In this document: positions 15,001 to 30,000 of the stretch, in pieces
Layout: every line of letters begins with the position of its first letter
Numbering within the stretch: the first letter of the stretch is position 1
From: Patiria pectinifera
Lineage: Eukaryota; Echinodermata; Asteroidea; Valvatida; Asterinidae
Direction: 5' to 3'
Length of the DNA stretch: 64,000 bases
NCBI GenBank assembly: GCA_029964075.1
Contig: CM057135.1
Span: 23,896,863-23,960,862 of the forward strand
Translations under genes and position numbers: made by a program
Notes under the pieces: generated by a model
Seen by the model: the letters and a program-made list of their open reading frames with translations, nothing else
Databases searched by the model: none
What the model was told of the DNA's origin: nothing

Positions 15001-18000
15001 CATCTGTGGTGATGGAGGTCTGGCCACCGGATCCACAATCGCTACTTGGTCCGTTGACCCTAGCCCAGGCCACGTACCAGCATCCTGCGGTCAGGGGAAC
15101 CGGCTCATCAAATAGGATGGGAAATTTCTCTCTAGAAAGAGGAAGAAAATGTACGATAAGGGAATGTGATGAAAAAGATAATCTTATAAAATTGAGCAAA
15201 CAAATTGGCAAGAGCAGGGTTTGAACCTGCAACATCCGGAACGTTGTAACCCTGTTCTACCAACTGAGCTATCCAGCCCTATCTTGGCGGTACCCCGACT
15301 TTGTCAATGTCTTTGTTCAAGGGCGCTAGTCCTAATGTAATATTTGCACCTAGTGAGTTTCCATTTGTGGTTTATGAAAACTTTTTTTTTTTTGCCAGCT
15401 TCAAAATAGCTTTGGATTTTGGGATTTAAGTTGGGGAAGTGCTACTTCCAGTTCCTCCAACTCTGTGACAGAGGTTCCAATCCCATAGAGTGACTGAAAT
15501 AAGGAGGGTACAACCAGCAGACATTTCGTGTGATTTTCATGAATTCCCGAAGATCCACAATTGACAAATTTTGTTTACAAAACTTATGGGAGGTCTAGTT
15601 AAAGTACAAATGGATCCACGATTGCAGCTACATGTGAATGTGTTTGTTTTCGTCTGTTTTTGTTTTTTTACGACCATCTACAGCTTTGTATACACTGCAA
15701 TTTACATGATACAACACAAACTGAATTTAAAACAGAAACATTTGTAGAAACCATTGTTTCTTTTTCAATTCCCAAATGAGCTCATTCCGATGCGGTTCAT
15801 CTCCTTGTCCATAAAGATAATCCTGTGTTGTTTTGAATGCAGTTCAACTCCTGCCCAGCAATGTCCATACTAATCACACGTGGTGGTCTTGTAAGTGTAT
15901 GTCTCACCTCGCTCCACACTCAAACGTGATATCGTCGCTCTCGGCGAGTAGTTCCCCGTCAGGTTCATACTCAGCCGCCTTGGACCCCAGCTCATACAGC
16001 TACAAGATTCAAGAAATTGACCCATTAGCACTTATATTACCTCGTACTGCTAAGTCCCGGTAGCTGACCATCAGGGCCCAATTTCACAAAACTTCTAAGC
16101 GTTTACATGTACATTGTACGCGCAGAGCAAATGAGAACCAGTGCCAAGCAATAGACATTGCATGGCATTTCAACTGGTAACCTGGCTTTACTCAGCAACA
16201 ACTATCTGTGCTTAGACAATGTCTGCACTAAAATAATCTCAGCTTAGACCGCGTCCGAATGTACATGGCTATGGCTGGAAATAACACACAAGTCTACAGG
16301 AAGTGGCTGCAGCCGCTTCTACATATATATGCACGCCACAGCCAAGTAATACGGATGCGGATTACTAGTACAATCAAACCTGGCCCCACTTTAATGGCTC
16401 TGCTTATTGTAAACAAAGAACCCCAGTTAATTTTCTGCACTAAGTGTTACTGTATTTCCATGTTCTGCAAGGATATACATCTTTTAAGCACATGTACATC
16501 CCAGTGCCAAGAGTTTGTTGCTAATACTGTAAGCATAGAACAGGGTTGAGATTGGGGGAAAATGAACAATCCACAACGTTATCGTGAGGGTTTGAGGCTT
16601 GCCGAAGGCCCCAGGGCAACGGCATCCTTTAAATACAATTTCTTCTGTTCTATATTCATTTATATAATGTTTTCTAACCACATCTGCAGTAAAACCTCCA
16701 CATTTCAAAAGGGGTTCTTTAAAAATCCTGACATCAAGCAAAATCCTCACAAAAAAATCTTAAAATACGGAAAAATCCTGAAAGAATGACGATCCTTGAG
16801 CACAGAATTCCATGGTTAGTAGAGCCATGAAATTTGATGGCTCACCTTTATCTTTGCGTTATATTCACCCCGTCCTCCAAAAAGCCCCAGCCCTCCTAGT
16901 AAGACATCGACATCCACCGAGAACCGCAGAGCTTCCACTGAATGGCCTGAGTAGCCCCAACCACCGCCGTAACCTGAATAAAACAAGAGAACAAACAAGT
17001 CAGGTGTGTTTACAAACACAAATGCCCCGCAACCGTGACTGTTCCCACGACATAACACCACTCTTTTAACATCATTTTATGTACCTTGGTCGCATGGAAC
17101 GTTCATTGACAGCATTAGTGTCTTCTGTAGGTTTTATATGAATTAATCCCTAATCCCTTTGCTCTCAGAATAAATACAAGATTTCTATTGTTTTAGCCAC
17201 TGTGACCTTGACCCTTGACCTTTCGACCCCCAATGCAATAGGCCTATTTGGATTACCAAGAATGATCCACAAACCAAATTTGAAGTTCACATGTTAAGTA
17301 TTTGTCAAGTTATCGCGCTGACAAAATTCCTTTTGTTTTGGCCATTGTGACCTTGACCCTTGACCTTTTGGCCCCAAATGCAATAGGCTTCTTAGGGTTG
17401 CCAAGGACAATCCACAAACCAAATTTGAAGTTCACATGTTAAGTATTTGTCAAGTTATCGCGCTGACAAAATTCCTTTTGTTTTAGCCATTGTGACCTTG
17501 ACCCTTGACCTTTTGGCCCCAAATGCAATAGGCTTCTTAGGGTTGCCAAGGACAATCCACAAACCAAATTTGAAGTTCACATGTAAAGTATTTCTCACGT
17601 TATCGCGCTGACAAAATTTCTATTGTTTCAGCCACTGTGACCTTGACCCTTCACCTTTCGGCCCCAAATGCAATAGGCTTCTTAGGATTACCAAGAACAA
17701 TACACAAACCAAATTTGAAGTTCATATGTAAAGTATTTCTCAAGTTATAGCGCTGACAAAATTTCTATTGTTTCAGCCACTGTGACCTTGACCCTTGACC
17801 TTTCGGCCCCAAATGCAAAAGGGTTCTTAGGATTACCAAGAACAATACACAAACCAAATTTGAAGTTCATATGTTAAGTATTTCTCAAGTTATCGCGCTG
17901 ACAAGATTTATCCGGACACACACACACACACACCCAGACGTGTGTTACATACCTTGTGTGGACATTGCTTTGTTTTCGTGTAGTTAAGAAAACTCGGTAC

Positions 18001-21000
18001 AAAAAATAACTTTACTCAAACTGTGAAAACTCTTTTAACCCAATTTTTTTTCTATGATTCCCTATAGTGTTTCTCTTCATTCTGCTACAGATAAACCTAA
18101 CCCAAAAATGCCTCTAAACCTGTTTTCCAGAAAGGGCAAAACCTTATGTGGACACGGCTTAGTCCACATAAGGTTAACACAACCTGCATTATGTGGACCT
18201 CTTTTGTTCACAAGTCCACATAGGGTATGTAACACAAACTCACCCCCACCCACTAACTCCAAAATTTGTATCCTTGTGGAGACATTTCTTTGTTCCCGTG
18301 TAGTAAAGTGTTCAATTTTGAAAGTGAATTTTCAAAATGCTCTTATTTTAACCAGAATAAGTTTCCTGGGCTGAAATTTGGAATTAATATCCCTTTTCTA
18401 AAACTCTTCCATTTGCGACAAATAAACACACCTTGGAAATTCCTAGTTTTTGAGTAAAACCCATATATCTATTTCGTGAAAACCTTGTGGAGACCTATTC
18501 ATCTATAGAAATTGCCCTGTGGAGACCTTTACAATGTTTTGTTCACTATTGTGTGTGAGTCTCCACAAGGCAGCGAATTTGTGGTCACTAACACACCCAC
18601 ACACACACCCACCCACGGAAGGACAAGGCGGAAACAGTATGCCCCTTCGGCTTCGCCGCGGGGCATAAAAAGGAGAAAAACATCTCCATTGAATTCAAAC
18701 AATCTAGAGGAATTATGTAAAGGATTTACATTGGAAACAGGGCCAGTAGAATACACAAAATGTTGATGTGGAGTGGACATTTGTAAATACATGTATACAT
18801 GTACACCATGTACACAGTACATATGATTATACACATGTTCAAATTGGAGGGCCAGTATACATACTTAAAGGAAGGAACTTTACTACATAGTTTACAATAG
18901 TTTACAAGTATTCAAGACTACATGTAGTATAGGGGTATTTTGGCACTTACAAAAAAACATACATGTTCATATGTATGAATACGTTTAAAAAAAATACATA
19001 CTATAAAATTCAAGAAAAATTAAACAAATAATTTTCTATAACAAAATTCAACTGCTAACTCTGTGTGTACTCCAAATTTGGCAACATGTTTTGACTTATT
19101 TAAGGCCAAAAAAAAAAGTTTCCGGTTTCTGGTATGGAGCTTGCCCAAAAAGTGGTGCGGCGACGCGGCTTTTTTTTTTTTTTTTTACCTGATTTTTTTT
19201 GCTTCAAATGTCGGCTGATTACTGCAAATGGTGCCCGACTAAACTTAGTGCAAAAATATGGGAGTCCAGAGAGGCCGCATAAAGCTTATTCTCGACCATA
19301 ACCCCATCTAAAAACACGTTAAAATTGTGCAGCAGCAAGATTCCAGTCAAACCAGTGAGTTTGGCTGTTTTGAGACATCATCTTTTATTGAAATTTTTTT
19401 TTTTTTCGTTTTGCCGACGCGCATGGCTACGGCGATGCACGCGCATACCAGAAACCGGAGACTTTTTTTTTTGGCCTAACCATTTTATAAATCAATTTTG
19501 TATAAATATACTGGCTTCTTGGGTTTTCATTGTCATGTCATTCGTACATAATTCTGATCTTCTGCATTAATTTTATTGCAAAGTGCACTTCTTCTATCCA
19601 TGTTTTTCCGGACAACTGAGGGCACTGTTGCTGTGATGTCATTTCAGGAAGACACTGTTCAGTTTAGGGGTTTTGAATTCAAATTGTGAAGGTTCCCCAA
19701 TATTTGCTCATTGAAAACATTTGTGAGGAACATTTGCTCATTGGCTTACTGCACAACAACGAATCAACAACATGACCAAAGAAAAGTAGATTTTACAACA
19801 GCATTAAATATCCAAAATTCTGGCAACATGTGGTGCCGAATTAACTGTAACATTGAGGTTTCTGCCCGACACAACATTACAATTGTTCTCATGAATGGTA
19901 AATACATCAGCATAAAACCAAAAAGGCACCAAAATACCCTTGAAAATGGCAAAACGAAAATTAAAATAAGGTTAAATGGTGCATTATCAAGGAGTACACC
20001 ACAAAAATTACATTGCATGGGCAATTTATTTGCTGTTGGGTTTTTAAACAAATCTTGCAAAACGGTTGTCAATAGAAACTGTGGGGAAAAAAATCAGTCA
20101 CTATTCTTTCGGTTCCAAAATATGTAATAACTAATATAAATCTGAGTGTGCTCTCGCTACATTTACTTTTGAGCATGCTCAATTGCTTATTTTCACAAAA
20201 AGGCAAGATGCATGGATGACAGCTACAGTTAATGAAATTCTTTGAACACCATTAACGACTTAATTAACTCCAATCTTGCAGTAATCCGGGGACCTTGGTA
20301 AAGATGCATTGCAGTGAGCACCACTATGTGACCAATACTGCTCGTTTTTAATCTTGGAGATGGGGTATGCATTCTACCATAAACGAGTCCTTCAAATGTA
20401 CTTACTGTAATAAAACAATTTGGCCAGTGGAAAACTGAAGGGCTAGAATGTCATTGGTTGGAGTGGCCGAGAAGAGGCAAGGCATGATGATGCTGATACA
20501 GTTTGTATAGACAGCAGGTTATCTAGTGTTATCTGCCTGGGTGTGGTGGCTGGAGGTGCTGGAGTCATAGGAGACACTAGTGGAAGTTTGGTGCCAGGAG
20601 GGGACCAAAATTGAAGGGACATACTACCCTGAAAAGGTGTACAAACACTGCCCTAGTTGTAAGACCTCATCATGCCACTGGACTTGAACTTCCGCGGCCA
20701 AATGGGAGCACTTGGTTCTTAATCTGCAACTGTTTGTCTACTTTAACCCTAACCGCCCTGAATCCTCCAAAATCCTTTTTGCAAATTGGAGGAATTTGCA
20801 GGATTGAGGTTACATGGCCAAAGTGCATTGCTGATTTCGAAGTACGCACTGTGTCAAGGTCTTGGGCCAGACCTTGTGTTGTTTATGCTCAGCCGTGCAT
20901 AAATTTAGTCCTTGATTATACTTGACATCCTCCGCACTGCTCCAGGATGTCACTGCCTCTGCCTCAGCCTATTGACAGTCATAGCCGGGGGATTTTGCAG

Positions 21001-24000
21001 GATTCAGGCAGTGGTCACCCCTCCATGGACCATATTTAAGAAACAACAGAGGAATTTGCAGGATTGAGGCTATATGCAATTTTTCCATGAGGCCAATTGG
21101 AGGATTTTGCAGGATTGAGGCTACATCCTAGCAAAAAGGCCTAGGAAGTTAGGATTAATCTCCTTCAAGTTTTCATGCAGCTCTCTTTTCACCTGCAATC
21201 CCCCACTTCTCCCTCATCATTGCCTGTGACAGGCCACCACCAGCGCTAACTGATATAAAACCACATTTTACTAAGACCAGGATGAGAAACTGAAGAAAGG
21301 CTGTGCTCCTGCTTGTGTGAGGGAGGAGATATTGTGATAAATTAGTGCGCAAGAAATACATGTAAAACAGTGTACTTGAACATTTTCAGATAAAAGCCTG
21401 AACCAACTTTGATAAGAATTTTTTTTTTTTCATTTGTTGACTCCTCCAGTTTTCAACGTTTGACTTTGCTAAACTCTGACATTTGTAATTCGAGAGATCA
21501 CCAACGAAAAAAACATCATGTCTGCCATGACATTTGTCTGGCTGTCAGTCTTGCTTGTATGTGTCCATGCTGATTGCAAATGGCAGTTTGGTAATTCTTG
21601 CTATCAGCTGCTGACAGGAACAAAGACGTTTGATGAGGCATTGCAGGCCTGCTCTGCCATGGGTGCTGGCTTGGTGGTTCCCAACTCCCAGAATGAGAAT
21701 CAGTTCATATGGCAGATGATGAAGAATCATCTCCCCTCTGTTGGCCGAGTCTGGATCGGCTGCACCTTCAAGCAAGAAGAAGGCCAGTGGATGTACGCTG
21801 CTGACGCAGGCAAGGAGTGCAAATTCTTCGGCTGGGCATCAGGAGAGCCAAACGGACAGGACCACGGGGGCGAAGACTGCGCACAGATGTGGGATTTTCT
21901 TGCTGGCCACTGGGTTGATATTGGATGTTCTGAACGTGCATCTGTGATCTGTGAGTATTACAGCAGCCTACATGTAGAGATGACCTGCCTTCAGGCTGAT
22001 GCAGACGGCCGTTTTGCCTGATTGTCTTTATTTTAAAGTTGCTTTCCCCATGGTCTACAAAAAAATATGGTGTTTTTTCTGTCAATAAATATTCACCTAT
22101 AGTGTGTTGTTCCCAACAAATATTCCTTCCCCCCCCCCCCCGACATTTGGCTTAAATGTTTGGACTGATGAGGGCAGAATGCGCCGCAGTAAAACATGCA
22201 CAAGTCTGCAACCGTGGTCTCTGTCGAAACAGGAGCTGTGGGCATCAAGCAGCTGAGGACTTGAGGACTGAGGACTTTTTTGTTCTGCTCTCATGCCAAT
22301 TTGGTGATTTTGGGGAGATCGCACAAGTTGTAATCTCCACCAACAGCCACCTGAATGTGGTCATCTATTATCAGAGAAACAAGGAGCTCTGGCAGACACT
22401 GCGCAGGCTGGTGACCCCCTGCTGTCCATGAAACTCAACTTAAAACTCACAGGGTGTTTTATACTCCCCCTGTTATCTTTCAACCAAGTATGTTTTTCAA
22501 CAATAATTACGCCAGTTACTTTTTGTATAGCTGCAAATGATGGACTCTGGCTTTAAGGTCACAGATCTAAACCTTTTTCTTTAGGCAACAGATTTCCATT
22601 TACTGCAAGCGCTCATTTTGATACATTTTTCAAGAAAACTATGAGCGTATACTACTTTGTATTTCAATATTTTTACTCACTTATGAATCTATTAATCCAT
22701 TGAGTACTCGGGCGGTTTCGGGTGGTACAGTGAGTAATGGGCAAGGTGTTTGTGGGCGACACAGAGCCTAACAGGTTATGCTGACAAAGACCTTATCCAA
22801 CTTATACATTTAGTTACCGGTACATGTACAGATGAGCTTTCCACAACCTACCTGGGTAATTAAACAAAAAAGGACCAAGTAGGGGTTGCAAAAACATCTT
22901 TATAGTTGCCATGGCAACAGGTGCCTTTTCATTTACTTACAGGCTCAATTTCTAATTATCATTTCAAAAAAGATATATGGATTACAGCTACATGTAAATC
23001 AAATTCTTGATCACCGTTAACAACTTAATTAACTCCGATATCGCACTAATTTGGGGACCTTGGTTAATATGCAATGCAGTGAACACCACTATGTGACCAA
23101 TACCGCTCGATTTTAATCTTGGTGATGGGGTGTGCATTCTACCATAAACGAGTCCTTCAATTGTAATCACCATAATAAATATTCGGGGAGAGAAAAACAA
23201 GTAGCATATCGAAGGGCTACAATGTCATTGGTTGAAGTAGGCAAGGAGATGTAAGCATGATGATGCTTATCTACACGTAACAGTCGGTATAGAAGCCAGT
23301 GTTAACAATAACACCCTTGGGTGTGGCGGCCGGACATGTTAAAAGTTATAGGTGCCACAGGTCACCTGTGTACAGTTTTACCCAAGGAGGGGACCAAATG
23401 TGAAAGCACAAACTACCGGTACCCGAAAAGGTGCACACACTGCTCTAGTTGAAAGAACTCATCGTGCCACTGGACTTGGACTTCTGCGGCCAAAACGGTC
23501 TGGTCAATCTGCAACAGTTTGTCCACCTTAACACTCAGATGCAAACAGCAATATCTGTACAAAGTTGTTCTTGCAGTTTACATGTAAATCAATCGAGTGA
23601 CTGTTTTCAACACAGCTCCCAACCCTAGAGCAGGATTGACTGGCTGTGAAAGTTTATGCGTTGACTGTAGGTGATTGATAAGCCAGCTGTGTCTACCAGT
23701 TGCCTGTTTTTGTCTGTTGACTGAATTTTGAGAAGTCACAGTTCTTGCTTAAAATATGATCTGACTGTTGGTGACTAGCCTGTGTAAAAGGCATGGTAGA
23801 GGAAGAGGGTTGTGCAGCTCTCTTTGCTCATGCAAAAGGTAAAAGACTGAACCAATTTCGCTCTGATTTTTGAATTGTTGACTCTGGTCAGTTTTCTACG
23901 TTTGACTTTGCCAAACTCTGAAATTTGTGATCAAGAGACCATCGAACCAAAACTTCATGTCCACAATGAGGTTTGTCTGGTTGTCAGTCTTGCTGGTATG

Positions 24001-27000
24001 CGTCCATGCCAAGTGCAAATGGCAGTTTGGTAATTCCTGCTATCAGCTGCTGACAGGAACAATGACGTTTGATGAGGCATTGCAGGCCTGCTCTGCCATG
24101 GGTGCTGGCTTAGTGGTTCCCAACTCCCAGAATGAGAATCAGTTCATATGGCAGATGAAGAAGAATCATCACCCCTCTATTGACGAAGTCTGGATCGGCT
24201 GCACCGACAAGCACACAGAAGGCAAGTGGATGTACGCTGCTGACACAGGCAAGGAGTGCAAGTTCATCGACTGGGCACCAACCGAGCCAAACGGACAGGA
24301 CTACGGGGGCGAAGACTGCGCACAGATGTGGGATGAAACGGCTGGCCAATGGGTTGACATTACATGTTCTGCAGTTGCGTCTGTAATCTGTGAGTATTAC
24401 AGCAGCTTAGAGGTGACCTGCCGTCAGGCTGATGCAGACGGCCGTTTTGCTTAATCTTTTTGACTTCAAAAATGTACTATGCTCTTCAACGAATATAATA
24501 TTTTTGTTTTCTCTTACTTAATAAATTTTCAACTACATGCAGAATATTTTTATTCAAAACAAAAAATTGGTGTCTGCCATCCTGTGAACAAAAGTTTTTA
24601 TTTTGGGCAGATCAGCATTGCGAGAAGACTGGCTTCCAGTCCGTATACATTATCAATACGAATTGTGGGGCGGGAACCAGCCATCATCGCATGAACAGAA
24701 TTGTGGTTGGGTTGCAAGTTATTCAAATTTGTAGAGTTATAATTCAGTAACTTAACCTGGGCATATTTTTTTTTTTGACAGATGTGTCCCTCAAATGTGA
24801 ATAACGTCTATATTGCTAGAAAAATAGCAATGTAGAAAAGGAATCTATTTTGGGGGGATGAAACAAAAAAAATAGCATGTATTTTATCTTCTGTATAGCA
24901 TGTAGACCTCATTTGAGTGTTAAACATTGTGATTTGATTAATATTGTGGTATAGAGTTGGTTAGTACCACTCAGATAGAATTTGACATTTTTAAAGCTGC
25001 ATTTTTAAAGCATTCCAATGAATTTCACTAGAAATTTTCAGCAAAAATGATCTCGGCGTGAAGTGATTAATGGTTTGGTCTACAGGGTGAGTCAAAAAAA
25101 AAAACGAAACCCAAATGTCGGGACTATTGTTTTAGTGAATTTCTTCATGTAGCACTTTGAAAATCTAGGATATGAAAGCCCAATTCATAAGCTTTCTTTT
25201 AGTACAAGAATCATACAAATCACTCATGTGCTTTTCAAATTACAGAATTTTAAACACAACCAGTGTTTTTGTTCTGTCCACGGATCACAAAACAAAAACA
25301 TTTCATACACATCCCTATGTGATTTGTTTTCGTTTTGCTGAAAGAACACTGAACATTTTTGTGATCCGTGGACAGAACCTTAAAACGGTGGTTGTGTTTA
25401 AAATTCGGTAACTTAAAAAGTACATGAGTGAATTGAACGATTCTTGTACTACGACAAAGTTTATGAATTCGGCTTCCATATCCTACATTTTGAAAGTGCT
25501 AAATGCCTTTGAAGTGATATACATGTACATGTATTATTCAATGGTTGAGTGGGCACTCTGACGACCACATGTAAACAAAATCCTATAAAATAATGTTCAG
25601 AATACAATTTAAAAAAATAAGTCACATACATGTACAACGTTGAATGAGTTGGCTGTCCATTACAGCGTATATGGAGCAATTACACTGGCAGTATAAGGCA
25701 TTTGCGGCGCAAAAACAATACCAGGTTCTTTACTTAGCACAGCTCTAGTCTTAACAATTTTTGTAGGGGTAGAAAACCTATGAGTAAATTAATTCATTCT
25801 GTACCTGTTTTTGGAAAGAGATTTTTTAATTGCTGTAATTTTGGACAAGTTTGGTTGTTAGATGGCAATCACGTATACATCATTCACAGGAATAGTCATG
25901 TACAGGGGGAGTAAAAAAAATAGAAAACTCAAATGGTGCCCCCTATTTTTTAAAGAATGTAGCACTTTCCAGATCTAGTATATAAAAGCCCAATTAATAA
26001 GCTTTCTTTTAGTGCAATATTCATTCAAATCGCTCATGTACTTTTCCAGTTATGGAATTTTGAACACAAACACCGTTTATTATTCCTTGTCAATGGATCA
26101 CAACAAAGGCATGTGATGTTTCAGCAAAACAAAAACTATTCAAAACACTCAGAACACTCTCATAACTGTATGAACGCCATGGTCCAGGGGTTACGGTGTT
26201 TGACTCATGTTGCGTGGGTTCGAACCCTGCCAGGAACATGGTGTTTGCGCCCTTGGGTAAGACACTTACATGTAACTACAATTGCCTCTCTCCACCCAGG
26301 AGTATAAATGGGTACCTGTGAGGGTCGAGGACTGATTAAGCGCTGATATCGGCTGCCGCGTGGTCCCATGGCCTGATGAACGGGGTAATAATTGTAAAGC
26401 GCTTTGAGTCGTTGATACGATGGAAAGCGCTATATAAGCACAATTATTATTATTTATAACCATAACTGGCACATATCAACACATTTATTTAAAACCTGCT
26501 GACAAGAATGTTAAAATAACATGCTTCATAATGTCAAGAGTTTATAGTCTTGCCCTGCCTTCTACTTGGCAACCCCGCAGACTTATGCGATTATTCTGAT
26601 ATCGTTTTCAGGATCAACATGTTTTCATTTTTATTGAAATATCACATACCTTACTTGTAAACCATGAACAAGGTTACAAAATGGTCTTTTGCATTCAAAA
26701 TTATATAAATGGAAAAGTGCATATATTAAGCTTATTAATTCTGCTTTCATATCCTAGATCTGGAAAGCGCTACATGCACAAATTCTTTACAAAATAGGGG
26801 GCACCATTTGGGCTTCCTTTTTTTTTTACTCACCCTGTACAGTGAACCACTGATGCACCTGTAGTTGTTGAGACACCTTGTTTGATGTGTTAATATTCAG
26901 TTTAAAAAGTGAAATGTTGAATTGTCAGAGTAGCAGGACATTTGACCTTTTTTAATGATGAAATATTATTAAAATGTGAAATCTCAAGAGATGTATTTGA

Positions 27001-30000
27001 TTTTAAAATACCAGTGTGTAGATCTGAATTTGACAATTTAAGAAAAAAAAAATGTCACTGTTGAATTTAAAGACAAAATTCACCAGGAAACTAGCAGAAT
27101 AACACTGCTGAAATATACAAACTAAAATAAAAATCAGTTGAACGCAAACACTATTTGCACCTTCTCAAGAAAAATATGTCAATATTTTCTTTTCTCACAA
27201 GAGTTCTTTAAGAAATATTGCACCAACTTATGCTACATTATGTGAAAAGCCAATATCTTTCTGTATGTTTCTTTCAGACAATAATAAAATTTGGAAATGT
27301 GATGCTTGTAAGGTCTGTGTTTGATTTAAAGGTAAAATACAACATTTTACAAACATAAAAAAACTACCAAATTATTATGAAATACCTTACTTGACTGTGC
27401 GTGGATAATAGTCTCAAGCATCCTGTGAAATCATGTCACCTGGTGCACGTGCTGTCATTTTCAAGAAAAGTGGATAACGATGGTCAGCCGACCATCATTG
27501 GAAAAAAACTGACTTTTTTGAAATACTGCCCCCAATTTACCACAAAAAAAAAGTAATCCACAATTTGTTTGCAATCGGTTACACATCAATAGACCGCTTG
27601 CAGACGCGTTCGATAATCGACGCGCGAAGGCGCGCGACGCCATGTTGTGGGACAGGCGTATATCTATCCACGCACATTTTGTCCCAGAACATGGCGTCGC
27701 TCACCTTAGCGCGTCAATTATCGATCGCGTCTGCAAGCGGTCTATAAAGGGTGCCAGCCAGCTAGTCAGATTCCCTGACCTGACAATTCCCCAACGCCTA
27801 TTAACTGCTTCGTTTCATTTGAATCAACATGGCAACCCCTGAGCATACTAAGAGGGGTAGAACGCGCCGCAGCAAATCAGCGCCAAGTCTGCAACCAACG
27901 TTTTCATCATAGCAGGAGCTGTGGGCGTCAGCTGGGGATGTGACCTTTTTGTTCTACTGTCACACCAATTTAACCCCGTACTTACCGGTACATGTATCGC
28001 CACCAGCAGCTGAGTTTCCCACAAATTATCAGAAGCCAAATTATGTAAAGGTAACCAACTTATCTTATAGGGCTGACCCAAGTGACCTAGCCTACATCCA
28101 GGTACCGGAAAGTTAGAGTCGCCATTGTAGTTGGCAAAGATTGTATAGCACCATGTGCAGTAGGTACATGTAGAAGGCAAACTGTGATGGATAGCAAAAA
28201 CTGTAAGAAAACTGCCGAGCCAACACCCATTGCTTGGTCGGTATGATTATGACAACTGTACATGGCAAAGGTTAAGTGACCATCATGCCATTTGATAAAA
28301 ATCGTGCAGTTATTTTACGTAAAAATAAGCCCTAATGTCTAGTCTATGCTTGGCTTCTGCAATGGCGGCTGATCACAAGGAAACCAGAAGTGACCTTTGA
28401 CATTATTATCATATGAAAGTTGCCATGTTGCATCTATGACCCAAGTTTGGTTCCAATTGGACTTCAACTTTTCAAATGAGACCAATTTTTTAAAACTTTA
28501 GCCAAAATAACGTAAGGACGGATACGGGCATACTGAAACTTGTTTCCTGGTGGAGTCATTCCTTTGTTCTCGTGTACTTAAGTTTTCGAGTTTGAAAGTG
28601 TACTTTCAAAATGCTCTTATTTTAACCAAAATTAATTTCCTGGGCTAAAATTCGGACTTACATTGTACATGTAATATCCGTTAAATAAAATATTTCAATT
28701 TTCGACAGATCAACACAACTTGGAAATTCCTAGTTTTTGAGTAAAATCCATATATCTGTTTTGTGAGAACCTTGTGGAGACTTATTCACCTAATGCAATC
28801 TATTGTTCCCTATTGAGCACATATCTCCAGAGGGGACCGTGTATCAGATCGTACGCCCTGACATACATGTACGGACAGACATAGTGATAGCATGGTCTCT
28901 TTCCTGAACTTCGCTCAGGCGAGACAAAAAAGCCAATCCAAATAATACAACCATTTGTTCAATTCAAAAGGTGTCCAATAAATTACACAGAATAGAGTAG
29001 CGAAGCGCGCCGCGTATTCTGTTCCATGCGCACAGCATTAAGTGTGTGAAGACAACAGCGCGCAAACCAGGGTGAACCAGAACAGTGATAGCTGACATCA
29101 CACTTTGACACTCAACAACCTACAGGTAGAAAGATGAAAGATGAAAACTTAAAAGAATTGGTTTCAACTGCCATAGCAACAACCCAGTAGGGGATGCAAA
29201 AACATCTCTAGAGTTGCCATGGCAATGGGTACCTTTTCATTTACTTGTGAGAAGGCTCAATTGCTAATTATCATTAAAAAAGCAAAGACGAGATACGTGT
29301 ACATGTACTAGTATTACAGCAACACAAAATCTTTTATCACCATGAACGACTTAATTAACTCCAATACTGCAGTAATTGGGACCCTTTGTAATGATGCAAT
29401 GAAGTGAATACCACTACGTGACCAATATTGATCTCTCTTCAGCTTGGTGAGGCAGTGTGCATTCTACCAAAAACGGGTCATTCAATTGCACTCACTGTAA
29501 AAATATTCGAGAAGAGAGAAGAAAACAGATGCATTGTGGTGAACACCACTACCATGACAATCTGTACGTGACCAATTTTACTTGATTTAAATCTTGGAGA
29601 TGCCGTGCGCATTCTACCATTAAACGAGTCCTTCAAATTGTACTCACCGTAATAAAGTCAAGGAAAGACAAGCAAGCAGTACATGTATGCTGATGGGCTA
29701 GAATTTCATTGGTTGGAGTAGGCAAGGAGAGGCAAGTGCATATTCTTGTCTTACACTGCACAAATCACCTCAGGTGGATATCAAAGTTGGCTTTCAATGT
29801 TGATGGGCTACAATTTAGGCAAGGAGATGCAAGGCATGATGATGCTTATATTTATAAACACTGAACTACAGTCTGTGCAGAAACAGATTATCTAGTGTTA
29901 CATTAACAGCCTGAGGTGTGGTAGCTGGACATGCTACAGTCCTAGGAGCCACTAGTGAGAATGTTGTGCCGTGAGAGTTTTGTGCCAGGAGAGGACCAAA

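Noticed and set aside
15205..15290. Possible tRNA gene on the minus strand
   Set aside because: Mismatches in acceptor and anticodon stems; read as tRNA-derived.
23927..23956. Extended lectin N-terminus reading MIKRPSNQNF
   Set aside because: Depends on a GTG start; the conserved ATG just before the hydrophobic signal peptide is the likely start.
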